A program made the position numbers and the translations under genes. A stretch of DNA of 44,893 nt from Bacillota bacterium (GTDB taxonomy: Bacteria > Bacillota > UBA4882 > UBA8346), in assembly GCA_023402395.1 (NCBI GenBank), contig JAEYGI010000057.1, forward strand, positions 1 through 44,893. The letters run 5' to 3'. Below the pieces are notes generated by a model, which was not told where the DNA came from, did not search any database, and saw only the letters and a program-made list of their open reading frames with translations. This document shows positions 7,834-16,266 of the stretch, in pieces. Position 1 is the first letter of the stretch. The number at the start of each line of letters is the position of its first letter.

Positions 7834-9087
7834 TTACGTCCCTTTCCGACTGGCGTCAGTTGTCGGTAACGGTTGCGGCGCGGGAGCCGATAGTTCCGGC
7901 TCGGAGCGGAACAGCTCGATTTCCAGCTCTTCCCCTTTTTCATACCCCAGGGTGTTGGCGGGGACGATCAGCAGACCGTCGGCCCGGACCAGGGATGAGA
8001 TGGCGCCGGCGCCCCGGGGGAGCGGGTGGGCGACATACCGGCCGTCGCGCCGCTCGATGGAAACCCGGAGAAATTCTTCGATCCCCGGTTCGGAAACGAT
8101 ACGCCGGCCGGCGCGAGCCCGGATCCGGGGCCGCTCCGGCTCGGGCAGGCCGTAATAGCCATAGATCAGCGGCCGGACAAACCATTCCAGCGCCAGGTAG
8201 GCGGAGACCGGATAGCCGGGCAGGCCGACGACGGGTTTCCCGGCGCACCGCCCCAAAATGGTCGGTTTTCCGGGTTTGGTCGCCACGCCGTGAATCAAGA
8301 CGTCGCCCAGCCCGGCGATGACCGTGGCGGTGAAATCCTCCCGGCCGGCCGAGGAACCGGCGTTGATGATCACCAGATCCGTTTCGGCCAGTGCTTGCCG
8401 GACTGCTTCCGTCAGGTCCGCCGGCCGGTCGCGGGTGATCGGAAATACGACCGGTTCTGCTCCCCATTCGCTCAAATAGCCGGCAATGACCGCACCGTTG
8501 AATTCGGGAATTTGACCCGGGGCCAGTTCGTTCTCGGGGTCGGCCAGCTCATCGCCGGTCGGAATCACGGCCGCCCTGGGCCGCGCGAAGACCTTGATCC
8601 GGCTGAGGCCGGACGCCAGCAACGCCCCGAGGTCGACCGGCCGGATCCGGTGGGAAGCCGGCAAAAGCGGTTCGTCCCGTTTCAGGTCCTCTCCGGCCAT
8701 GCGAATATGCTGGAACTGAACGGCTGGGGCCAGAATTTGAACGCTTTGATCGGGCGGAAAATGAAGGTCCTCAATGCGGATGACCGCATCAAACCCGGGA
8801 GGGACCGGATCTCCGGTGTCGACCGGCCGGTAACCGGTTACGGGCGGGAGCGTCACCGGCCGTTGATCGGTCGCGCCGTGAGTCGCGGTGGCCCGGACCG
8901 CGATGCCGTCCATGGCTGCCGCGTCATAACCGGGAACCGGGCGCAGCGCCAGGACCGGTGCCGCGGTAATCCGGCCGAGGCTGGAGCGGCTCGGGATCAT
9001 TTCCGTGGCCGGTTCGGGACGGTTGGCGTTCAAGAATCGCTCCAACGCCGTTTGGCGCGGCGTTTGATGCAGATAAATCGGGGGCAT
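7834..9087 (-). CDS. moeA: Molybdopterin molybdenumtransferase MoeA (second copy)
   Basis: MoeA inserts molybdate (or tungstate) into adenylylated molybdopterin. The 417-residue protein has the expected order of motifs: PGYDAAAMDGIAV near residue 55, the substrate-binding NAGSSAGREDFTATVI and GLPGYPVSAYLALEWF. It departs from the usual SGGxSxG (NAGSSAG here), as the divergent members of paired MoeA proteins often do. The ATG at 9087 has GGAGGTGAG upstream. With the neighbouring paralogue this gives two MoeA proteins in one operon. One may serve tungsten and the other molybdenum, which cannot be decided from sequence. Confidence 0.93.
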   Translation of the reverse strand: MPPIYLHQTPRQTALERFLNANRPEPATEMIPSRSSLGRITAAPVLALRPVPGYDAAAMDGIAVRATATHGATDQRPVTLPPVTGYRPVDTGDPVPPGFDAVIRIEDLHFPPDQSVQILAPAVQFQHIRMAGEDLKRDEPLLPASHRIRPVDLGALLASGLSRIKVFARPRAAVIPTGDELADPENELAPGQIPEFNGAVIAGYLSEWGAEPVVFPITRDRPADLTEAVRQALAETDLVIINAGSSAGREDFTATVIAGLGDVLIHGVATKPGKPTILGRCAGKPVVGLPGYPVSAYLALEWFVRPLIYGYYGLPEPERPRIRARAGRRIVSEPGIEEFLRVSIERRDGRYVAHPLPRGAGAISSLVRADGLLIVPANTLGYEKGEELEIELFRSEPELSAPAPQPLPTTDASRKGT

Positions 9088-9093
9088 GAACTC

Positions 9094-10326
9094 TCACCTC
9101 CAGGGATAGACCCGGATTTTGGTTCCGGCCGTCAATCCGTCGCAGTCAGGTTCGATCCGGATCATCCCGTCGGCCCGGGCCAGTGTATGCAACAGGCCGG
9201 AACGGCCAAAGACCGGCGTAGCCGCAAGTGTTTCGCCGGCCGGGTCCAGTTTCACCCGGACCAACTCCAGCCTTCCGGGGCGCGAGGGCACATTCCGGCT
9301 GAGAACGGCCTCCCAATACGGATCGCCCAAGTCGATGGCGGCCGCGCCGGACAGCCGGCGCAGCAACGCCTTGCCGAGCAGCGCAAAGACGGACAAGGCG
9401 GATACGGGATGCCCGGGCAGGCCCAGCAGGGCTTTACCGTCCGCGTTCGCCAGTAGCGTCGGTTTGCCCGGCTGAATCGCCAGTCCCTCCATAAGCAGCC
9501 GGCCGCCGGCCAGCTTCCGGAAGGCATCCGGAGTATAGTCATGGGTTCCGACCGAGCTGCCGCCGGAGAGGATCACCAGATCGGCTTGCTGCAGGGCGGA
9601 ATCCAGTTTCGATTCAAAATCAGCGCGATCGTCGCTTAAAATCCCGAGATACCGGGCGGTCGCGCCCAATTGACGGGCCTGATAGGTCAGGGCAGGTCCG
9701 TTGCTGTCCCGGACCTGGCCGGGCGCCAGAGACTGTGTCCCGGCCGGAACCAGTTCGTCGCCGGACGAAAAGACCGCCACCCGGGGTCTGCGGTACACTT
9801 TTACCCGGACGCATCCCAGGGAAGCCAGGATCCCGATCTCCGAAGCCCGCAATGGCTGTCCCTTGGCCAGAGCCACTTGTTCCATACGGAGATCTTCCCC
9901 GCGAAACAGGCAATTCTCGCCGGGCGCGACCGGACGGTACACCGCGACGGACCCGTCGCAATCCTCGGTATATTCGACCATGACCACGGCGTCGGCGCCG
10001 ATCGGGAGCATTCCGCCGGTTGGCACATAGCTGCATTCGCCAGGTTGAATCGCTGAAGCCGGAGCGCCCATTCGCACCGGCCCGGCCGAACGGAAAAGAG
10101 CCTTGGCATTTTCACGGGCCGTACGCGTCTCTTCGGCGCGGAGCGCGTAGCCGTCAACCGTGGAACGGCTGAATCCGGGGACATCTTCGGCGCCGATGAC
10201 GTCTTCCGCCAGAATCCTGCCGCCGGCGGCCTCTAGCGGCAGAACTTCCGGAACGGTGATCGGCTGAAATGAATTTTCAATGATTTGCAATGCCTCATCC
10301 ATGGACGTTAAGTTCATCCAACGCAT
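9094..10326 (-). CDS. moeA: Molybdopterin molybdenumtransferase MoeA (first copy)
   Basis: First gene of the cofactor operon. I chose the ATG at 10326 (410 aa) because AGGAG lies 8 bases upstream and the protein then begins MRWMNLTSMDEAL, as MoeA proteins do; a longer in-frame start at 10404 would lie inside the leader terminator. Canonical motifs are present: PGFSRSTVDGYAL, SGGSSVGTHDYT and GLPGHPVSALSVF. It is more conventional than the second copy. The leader upstream contains a folded element and an intrinsic terminator, so expression is probably attenuated. Confidence 0.95.
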   Translation of the reverse strand: MRWMNLTSMDEALQIIENSFQPITVPEVLPLEAAGGRILAEDVIGAEDVPGFSRSTVDGYALRAEETRTARENAKALFRSAGPVRMGAPASAIQPGECSYVPTGGMLPIGADAVVMVEYTEDCDGSVAVYRPVAPGENCLFRGEDLRMEQVALAKGQPLRASEIGILASLGCVRVKVYRRPRVAVFSSGDELVPAGTQSLAPGQVRDSNGPALTYQARQLGATARYLGILSDDRADFESKLDSALQQADLVILSGGSSVGTHDYTPDAFRKLAGGRLLMEGLAIQPGKPTLLANADGKALLGLPGHPVSALSVFALLGKALLRRLSGAAAIDLGDPYWEAVLSRNVPSRPGRLELVRVKLDPAGETLAATPVFGRSGLLHTLARADGMIRIEPDCDGLTAGTKIRVYPWR

Positions 10327-10387
10327 GTTGCCGCTCCTAACGCGTTTATAGGTGTTCGGAGACAGAATTATTGTATCCGAAAAAATA

Positions 10388-10419
10388 AAGCCGTTTTTTC
10401 GCAACGGAAAAAACGGCTT
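10388..10419 (-). terminator. Intrinsic terminator in the moe leader (attenuator)
   Basis: On the minus strand there is a perfect 13-base-pair stem (AAGCCGTTTTTTC, loop CGTTGC, GAAAAAACGGCTT) followed by TATTTTTTC. It lies between the moe promoter and the moeA start at 10326, where a terminator makes sense only as a conditional attenuator. Its 5' arm touches the 3' strand of the putative aptamer closing stem. Confidence 0.75.
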
Positions 10420-10532
10420 GGCTCAAGCCGGCTTTTCTCCTTTCCAAACACGGGAGGCTGAAAGATTTCTCTTGCAACCCATAGATCCGGCGCCATGGCA
10501 CGGCGGCTGTAGGCGGACGGATTCGGAGCCAA
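10418..10532 (-). promoter_or_regulatory. Putative Moco/Tuco-type riboswitch aptamer
   Basis: The leader between promoter and terminator is GC-rich and folds well by eye. A closing stem pairs TTGGCTC (10532-10526) with GAGCCAA (10424-10418). Inside are a helix ATCCGTCCGCC/GGCGCCGGAT, a small stem with a GAAA loop, and a segment CAGCCTCCCGTG...GGAAAGGAG. The closing stem adjoins the terminator, as in a switch. Moco RNA motifs are known upstream of moa and moe genes and the CCTCCC...GGAAAGG part reminds me of them. The family name is from memory and unverified; the structured leader plus terminator is what the sequence shows. Confidence 0.5.
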
Positions 10533-10665
10533 TCGGTTATTAGAAGCGTTGTGATAAAACTGGCTCAAGGCCGGATCGATACAAATGCAAGCAGAAATAA
10601 AGTCATTTTTCGATGTTTTTCGTAAAAGTACAGTCGAACGATAGACTTTATCCCATGGCGTTTAA

Positions 10666-10694
10666 ATTATAATACAACATTTAGAACTTGTCGA
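10666..10694 (-). promoter_or_regulatory. Promoter of the Mo-cofactor operon
   Basis: On the minus strand a -35 TCGACA (10694-10689) and a perfect -10 TATAAT (10671-10666) are separated by exactly 17 bases. Transcription would begin near 10658, giving a leader of about 330 bases that contains the aptamer-like fold and the terminator. Confidence 0.65.
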
Positions 10695-10839
10695 ATAAAA
10701 CCTGTTGGTGAAAAATGGCTGGGATGAATTGAAATAAAAATTTTAACGAACGGCAGGATTATTTTTAATAATATCGAAATAATTCATGAAAACGATTGCA
10801 CAAACCATTGCACAATCCTTTTCATTTAAGGAGGACCAC

Positions 10840-11856
10840 GTGCTCGAAACGAAAGTGGACATCAAGACCGTCGCCGAAAAGGCCGGAGTTTCTCCCAGCA
10901 CCGTTTCACGGGCGTTGAGCGGGAAAGTGATCGTCAGCCCCGAAACCAAAAAGAGAGTGCTGCAAGCGGTTAAAGAGTTGAATTACCAGCCGAACGTGCT
11001 GGCCAAAAGTTTGAAGGAAGGCAGCTCCAAAACGATCGGACTCTTCTTTCCCAATTTGCATAACCTGGTGTTTCCGGCCGCGATTCGCGGCATCACCGAG
11101 GTGGCTAAGCGTCACGGCTACATTCTGGTCCTTTTCAATACCGACGAGGACCTGGCGACCGAGGTTTTTTACATCGAAAACCTGCGCCGCCGTTTGGTAG
11201 ATGGATTTATTTTCTCAACGGCCACGCCGGCCAGCGCTCATATTCTGGAATTGAAAAAACAAGGCTATCCCGTGGTGCTGATGGTCCGCTCACTGAGCAA
11301 CGAGATTGACACCATTGTGGTGGACAATTATTTGGGCGGATACCGGGCCACTCAATTCTTGTTGGAGCGGGGATACCGTCAAATCGCCATCATTAACGGT
11401 ACTCTGGAACTGGAATTGTACCGGGAGCGGTTTCGCGGCTACCGGGAGGCCTTGGCCGGAGCGGGTCTTCCTTTTGACGAAAACCTGGCGGTTCACAATA
11501 CCGGCGGTTGGGACGACGGGTATCGGGCCATTTTGGAGCTCCTGGACCACGGCCAATTGCCGGAGGCTGTGTTTGCGACGAGCGATCCCAAGGCGCTGGG
11601 AGTCATCAAAGCGTTGAAGGAAAGAGGATTGAAAGTTCCGGAAGATGTCGCGGTGATCGGATACGATAATCTGGACGTTTCCGAATTGATGGATCCCGCC
11701 TTGACTACTATGGCGCAGCCGTTTTATGAGGTAGGAGCCAAAGCGGCGGAACGGCTGATGAAGCTGATTGAGGGGAAGGGCCGGAACAAACCGGTATTCG
11801 AAAAATTGGAACCCAAATTATTAATCCGGCAAACGGTGGGTTTTCGTAACACTTAA
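10840..11856 (+). CDS. LacI-family transcriptional regulator
   Basis: The GTG at 10840 is chosen because AAGGAGG lies 5 bases upstream; the protein (338 aa) then starts with the usual short lead into the helix-turn-helix VDIKTVAEKAGVSPSTVSRAL (hinge and HTH within the first 60 residues), followed by a periplasmic-binding-protein-like effector domain (GLFFPNLHNLVFP and VIGYDNLDVSELMDPALTT). It stands at the head of the catabolic cluster in the same direction, about 100 bases before the transporter gene. It is therefore the probable specific regulator of transport and breakdown of the imported carboxylate, by inference. I could not identify its operator; only a 13-base palindrome (TTAGTT-A-AACTAA, 11930-11942) lies before the transporter gene. 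Confidence 0.92.
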   Translation: MLETKVDIKTVAEKAGVSPSTVSRALSGKVIVSPETKKRVLQAVKELNYQPNVLAKSLKEGSSKTIGLFFPNLHNLVFPAAIRGITEVAKRHGYILVLFNTDEDLATEVFYIENLRRRLVDGFIFSTATPASAHILELKKQGYPVVLMVRSLSNEIDTIVVDNYLGGYRATQFLLERGYRQIAIINGTLELELYRERFRGYREALAGAGLPFDENLAVHNTGGWDDGYRAILELLDHGQLPEAVFATSDPKALGVIKALKERGLKVPEDVAVIGYDNLDVSELMDPALTTMAQPFYEVGAKAAERLMKLIEGKGRNKPVFEKLEPKLLIRQTVGFRNT

Positions 11857-11908
11857 CATAGAAACAGAAAATAAAACAGGGAGGTGAGGACAAAAGGAAG
11901 GATAGAAC

Positions 11909-11959
11909 GTGAATGCTACTACCGGAAATTTAGTTAAACTAACAAGGAGGGGTTTGTAA
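11909..11959 (+). CDS. Possible 16-residue leader peptide
   Basis: A GTG at 11909 preceded by AAGGAAGG (7-base spacing) opens a 16-codon frame (MNATTGNLVKLTRRGL). Its TAA overlaps the ATG of the TAXI receptor gene as TAATG. That arrangement allows translational coupling. The frame runs through the receptor's own ribosome binding site, which limits the evidence; it may be chance. Confidence 0.3.
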   Translation: MNATTGNLVKLTRRGL

Positions 11960-12915
11960 TGAAAAAGTTTTTGGTCATGGCTTTATTAGTAATGATTGTC
12001 GCAACCAGTTCCTCGCTTTCCGCGGCTGGCTCCGATCCGAGGTTTATGGTCGTCGGCACGGCTGCTGCTGGTGGCGCTTTTTATCCGATCGGCATTGCAA
12101 TTGCCGATGTAATCACCAATAAAGTAGGGATTCAGACCACTGCTCAGGTTACTGGCGGTGCCATCGAAAACAACCCGTTAGTCAGCAACCGTACGGTTGA
12201 TCTGGCGATTACCATGGGGTTTATGGCATATAACGCTTCCAAGGGACTTGACCCCTATAAACAACCCCAGAAAGATCTTAGCCTGCTTTTTTCAGGATTA
12301 TCCAAGGGAGTTTTCCACATTGTCGTGAACAAAAACTCTTCGATACATTCAATTAAAGATTTAAAAGGTAAGAAAGTGGCGCTTGGCCCGGCGGGTGGCG
12401 GTGCCATCGCGGTGGCCAACGATGTTTTTGGTTACTACGGCATCAAGCCCCAGGATTATAAGCCGATTTATAATTCATATGAACAAGCGGCTGACGCCTT
12501 GGTTGACGGAAACCTGGACGCCATTGTCGTGCAATCCGCTGCCCCGGCCTCCGCTATTATTCAGTTGACCGCCGCCAAGAAACCGGTTCGGTTTTTAACC
12601 ATTGATCAAGACGTTATGGATAAGATGCTGAAAAAGTTGACCTATTATTCCAAAGTGGTTTTACCAAAGTCCATGTACGATACAGATAGCGCCATAACCA
12701 CCATTTATACTCCGTTGGTAGTTATCGTGAATAAAAAGCTTAGCGCCGATTTGACGTACCGAATGACCAAAGCGATCTTTGAAAATGTCGAAGTTATTAA
12801 AAAATCTCATCCGTCCGCCAGCGAATTGAGTATTGAATCCGCCGTGGAAGGCTTGGCTGTGCCGTTACATCCCGGCGCGCGTAAGTACTTCAAAGAGAAA
12901 GGGTTATTGAAATGA
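11959..12915 (+). CDS. TAXI-family TRAP transporter solute receptor
   Basis: This 318-residue exported binding protein delivers a carboxylated solute to the TRAP permease encoded next. It has a signal peptide (basic MKK, hydrophobic core to about residue 20, cleavage near SLSAAG). The family signature follows: GTAAAGGAFYPIGIAIADVI near the mature N-terminus, then DLAITMGFMAYNASKG and GPAGGGAIAVANDV. The ribosome binding site is AAGGAGGGG. It overlaps the permease gene by 4 bases. Known TAXI ligands include glutamate and dicarboxylates, but most are unknown; the UbiD decarboxylase next door suggests an aromatic or unsaturated acid. Confidence 0.93.
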   Translation: MKKFLVMALLVMIVATSSSLSAAGSDPRFMVVGTAAAGGAFYPIGIAIADVITNKVGIQTTAQVTGGAIENNPLVSNRTVDLAITMGFMAYNASKGLDPYKQPQKDLSLLFSGLSKGVFHIVVNKNSSIHSIKDLKGKKVALGPAGGGAIAVANDVFGYYGIKPQDYKPIYNSYEQAADALVDGNLDAIVVQSAAPASAIIQLTAAKKPVRFLTIDQDVMDKMLKKLTYYSKVVLPKSMYDTDSAITTIYTPLVVIVNKKLSADLTYRMTKAIFENVEVIKKSHPSASELSIESAVEGLAVPLHPGARKYFKEKGLLK

Positions 12916-14795
12916 CGAACCTGGCGAAGCTCCAGAAAAACTGTCTTTCCGGCCTATTGATTTTTACAGCGGTTATCTTTTTGTACACCGCGGGGTTTGG
13001 AACGTTTTCGTCATTAACGCAGAGGGCCTTATTAATGGCCCTCCTTTCCCCGCTGGCTTTTTTCTCCGTAAAGAAAGAAGGAAGTTCGAAGTGGACCAAT
13101 ATTATTAACGCCATATTGGCGCTAATGATCATGATTGCCAATATCTATGTCATGCTGGTCTGGGAAGCCCGGGCCTTTAAGGTCGGCGAGATTCCCATGG
13201 CCGACATTGTCGTAGGTAGCATTTTAGTAATACTGGTGTTAGAAGCAACCCGACGAACCAACGGTTTATCGCTAACAATCATCACTGGCGCCTTTATTCT
13301 TTATGCGTTGTTTGGACCGTATTTTCCTTCGTTTATGGCACACCGTGGCGAGACTTGGCCCCGGTTGGTCAATTTCCTCTTTATGAGCACCGAAGGCATT
13401 TTTGGAATTCCGTTGGATGTGGCTTCTACTTATATTATCGTCTTTATTATTTTCGGCGCGTTTATGGAGGCATTCGGAGGCGGCCAATGGTTTACGGAGA
13501 TTGCCTACTCCATTGCCGGACGTTTCCGGGGCGGTCCCGCCAAAACCGCGATTCTGGGCAGCGCCTGCATGGGCGGGCTTACCGGGTCGCCGCCCGCCAG
13601 CGTGGCCACGGTCGGGACGTTTACTATTCCCTTGATGAAAAAAGTGGGATATCATCCCCAAGTCGCCGCCGCAATTGAGGCGGTGGCATCTACCGGCGGA
13701 TTGTTCACTCCTCCCGTCATGGGCGCGGGCGCGTTTATCATGGCCCAATATTTGGAGATACCCTATTGGAAAGTTTGTATCGCGGCGATCATCCCGGCGC
13801 TTCTCTATTATATGGCATTACTGTTCATCGCCGACTCCCGGGCGGCCAAATCCAATCTGGTTGGATTGCCCAAAGAACAATTGCCTTCTTTTTGGAAAGC
13901 GATGAAAGACCGGGGGCACCTGGGGATCCCGATTGTCTTTTTGGTCTGGTCGATCAGCGCCGGATGGTCCCCAATGCGTGCGGCGTTTTGGTCGATCATG
14001 GTAATGATCGGTGTCAGCTTTTTCAGCAAACTGACCCGGCCCAGTTTGTCCAAGGTTTTGGCCGCTCTTGAAACCGGGGCCAAAAACGCGGTTCAAATCA
14101 CCGTCACCTGCGCGGCGGCCGGTATCATTGTCGGCGTCTTCCTGATCACCGGTTTGGGCGCCAAGCTTACATACACGCTGATCGCCTTCCACCAGGGGAA
14201 CTTGTTCTTGGCCGCATTTTGGTCGATGGTTATCGCCAATATTTTGGGATTGCCGTTGCCGGCGACCGCAGTGTATATCATTTTAGTCACGATTTTAGTG
14301 CCGGTCATGACCCAAGCTGGCGCGGCCCCCATTGCCGCTCATCTGTTTATCTGGATATACGCCGCGATTGGGGCCATTACACCTCCGGTAGCGATTGCCG
14401 CCTATTGCGCATCGGCTATCGCCCAATCCAATCCGGATAAGACCGGGTGGTTAGCGTTTCGTTTCGGATTGCCGGCTTTCATCATTCCGTTTATGTTCAT
14501 CTGGAATCCCGCGGTGATTCTGCAAGGAAGCACGATGGAGATTGTCATGGCCGTAGGGGCTGAGATTATCGGAGTGATGTGTTTAGTGGCGGCATTGGAG
14601 GGATTCATGTTCATTCACTTGAACCTCGCCGCCAGAATCATCGCGGGGACGGCCGCCATCTGCCTGATGTTTCCAAATGGACTGACCCATTTGATCGGAT
14701 TGCTTTTGATCGTGATTGGACTGGTGATCAACAAGTATTTTCCGCCAACCGTCGTACTTGGTGAGAGATATGTCGACCAAGGGATTCAATCATGA
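12912..14795 (+). CDS. TRAP transporter fused permease (DctQM-type)
   Basis: The 627-residue protein joins the small four-helix Q subunit and the large twelve-helix M subunit in one chain, as is usual for TAXI-type TRAP systems. It uses an ion gradient to bring the receptor-bound solute into the cell. Visible M-domain landmarks are GLTGSPPASVATVGTFTIPLMKK-like loop (about residues 222-240), VASTGGLFTPPVMGAGAF and GLPLPATAVYIILV. It overlaps both neighbours by 4 bases, so receptor, permease and decarboxylase are translated as a coupled set. Confidence 0.94.
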   Translation: MTNLAKLQKNCLSGLLIFTAVIFLYTAGFGTFSSLTQRALLMALLSPLAFFSVKKEGSSKWTNIINAILALMIMIANIYVMLVWEARAFKVGEIPMADIVVGSILVILVLEATRRTNGLSLTIITGAFILYALFGPYFPSFMAHRGETWPRLVNFLFMSTEGIFGIPLDVASTYIIVFIIFGAFMEAFGGGQWFTEIAYSIAGRFRGGPAKTAILGSACMGGLTGSPPASVATVGTFTIPLMKKVGYHPQVAAAIEAVASTGGLFTPPVMGAGAFIMAQYLEIPYWKVCIAAIIPALLYYMALLFIADSRAAKSNLVGLPKEQLPSFWKAMKDRGHLGIPIVFLVWSISAGWSPMRAAFWSIMVMIGVSFFSKLTRPSLSKVLAALETGAKNAVQITVTCAAAGIIVGVFLITGLGAKLTYTLIAFHQGNLFLAAFWSMVIANILGLPLPATAVYIILVTILVPVMTQAGAAPIAAHLFIWIYAAIGAITPPVAIAAYCASAIAQSNPDKTGWLAFRFGLPAFIIPFMFIWNPAVILQGSTMEIVMAVGAEIIGVMCLVAALEGFMFIHLNLAARIIAGTAAICLMFPNGLTHLIGLLLIVIGLVINKYFPPTVVLGERYVDQGIQS

Positions 14796-16144
14796 AAACA
14801 TTAGGGAGTTATTTGGAGCAACTCGCAAGATATCCTGAACAATTGCTGAGCACGGATCGGCCGGTTCGTACCGATTATGAACTGACTCGAATCATTTACA
14901 AATTGGAAAAAGCGGAGCGCCATCCGGCCGTCCTCTTCCGAAGTGTCGCCGGATCCCGGTTTCCGGTGGTCACCAACGTTTTCGGCAATCGGCTCCGAAT
15001 GGCTTTGGCGTTGGATACCGATGAGTCGGGCGTGAACCGGGTGTACCGGGAACGTGAAAAAAACCTGATCACCCCAGTCTTGGTAGATTCCGCACCGATT
15101 CAGGAACTGGTCTTCAGCGGGGATGACGTCGATCTGGGAACGCTGCCGGTGATCACTCATAACGGGGGGGACGCCGGACCCTATATTACCGCGGGGATTA
15201 TGACGGTCCGCGACCCGGAGACCAAGATCCGGAATTCCGGAATCTATCGGCTGATGATTCAAAATAACCGGCAGATGGGCATTCACCTTGCCGAATCCAG
15301 TCATGCCTACTATATTTATCAAAAGTACCGGGCGCTAGGGCAGCCGATGCCGGTGGCCATCATCATCGGCGCCCATCCCGCCTTGTATCTCGGCAGCCTC
15401 AGTTTCCAGGGGATCGATACCGATGAATTCGCGGTGATGGGGGGCCTGTTGGGGCAAGCTCTGGAGATTGTAAAATGCCGTTCCGTTGATTTGGAAGTGC
15501 CCGCTCAGGGTGAGATCTGTCTGGAAGGGCAGATCGATTGCGAGAACCGGGCCTCCGAAGGACCGGTGGGCGAATGGCACACGCTCTATAGCGAAGTCCG
15601 GAACTATCCGGTCGTGACCATTCAAACGATCACGATGCGCCGCGACCCGATCTATCTCGACATCTGCTCCGGCGCGACCGAACATTTGTTGTTGGGCGGG
15701 TTGCCCCGCCTGGGCCAGATTTATAACTATGTCAAAGGCGCCTGCCCGGGCGTGGCCGAGGTTTACATGCCGCCCGCCGGGTTTTGCCGGGCCATGTGCT
15801 ACGTGGCGATCAAAAAATTCGTCGAGGGCGAACCGGCCAATGCCGCAGCCGCGGTTTTCGCGGCCGATCCGTTTGTCCGGCATGTCGTGGTCGTTGACGC
15901 CGATGTCAATATCTTCGACGATGCCGAGGTGCTGCGGGCCATCAACTTAAACATGGAGATCTCCAAATGCTTCGTCATGGGACATGCCAAGGGCAGTCCC
16001 ATCGATCCCACCAGCCGGAACGGGGTGGTGACCAAAGTGGCCATTGACGCGACCCGACCGCTGAACAGCCCGCTGAAAAAGGTCAATTACGACGAAGGGC
16101 TGGAAGCGATCGATTTGGATTACTTCTTTGGAAACCACGGTTAA
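14792..16144 (+). CDS. UbiD-family prenylated-FMN decarboxylase
   Basis: UbiD enzymes use prenylated FMN and a divalent metal to (de)carboxylate unsaturated or aromatic acids. This 450-residue protein has the prFMN and metal site pattern NSGIYRLMIQNNRQMGIHL (about 149-167), the ENRASEGPVGEWHTLY segment that carries catalytic glutamates, and the VVVDADVNIFDDAEVLRAIN segment near residue 370. Four-base overlap with the transporter gene implies that the imported acid is its substrate. No ubiX gene for cofactor prenylation is in the window, so prFMN must be supplied from elsewhere. The exact substrate (phenolic, heteroaromatic or other) cannot be read from sequence. Confidence 0.92.
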   Translation: MKTLGSYLEQLARYPEQLLSTDRPVRTDYELTRIIYKLEKAERHPAVLFRSVAGSRFPVVTNVFGNRLRMALALDTDESGVNRVYREREKNLITPVLVDSAPIQELVFSGDDVDLGTLPVITHNGGDAGPYITAGIMTVRDPETKIRNSGIYRLMIQNNRQMGIHLAESSHAYYIYQKYRALGQPMPVAIIIGAHPALYLGSLSFQGIDTDEFAVMGGLLGQALEIVKCRSVDLEVPAQGEICLEGQIDCENRASEGPVGEWHTLYSEVRNYPVVTIQTITMRRDPIYLDICSGATEHLLLGGLPRLGQIYNYVKGACPGVAEVYMPPAGFCRAMCYVAIKKFVEGEPANAAAAVFAADPFVRHVVVVDADVNIFDDAEVLRAINLNMEISKCFVMGHAKGSPIDPTSRNGVVTKVAIDATRPLNSPLKKVNYDEGLEAIDLDYFFGNHG

Positions 16145-16165
16145 AAAGAAGTGAAACTACGCTGT

Positions 16166-16197
16166 GATATATCCCGGAGATCGATCCGGGGTATATC
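16166..16197. other. Hairpin between ubiD-like and Mo-oxidoreductase genes
   Basis: Arms GATATATCCCGGA and TCCGGGGTATATC (one G-U-type mismatch) flank a 6-base loop. There is no T-tract, so a processing or mRNA-stability site, or a protein-binding site, is more likely than termination. Confidence 0.4.
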
Positions 16198-16266
16198 GCG
16201 GTAGCCTGGTAAAAGGGGAAGTCAAGGGCGAAGGAAACGTCAGGATGTATAAATGGGGTGAACCGA

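Noticed and set aside
8026..9456. Long open frame on the plus strand (over 400 codons) across the two moeA genes
   Set aside because: It is antisense to two clear MoeA proteins in a GC-rich region where the opposite frame stays open by codon bias; its translation has no recognisable domains.
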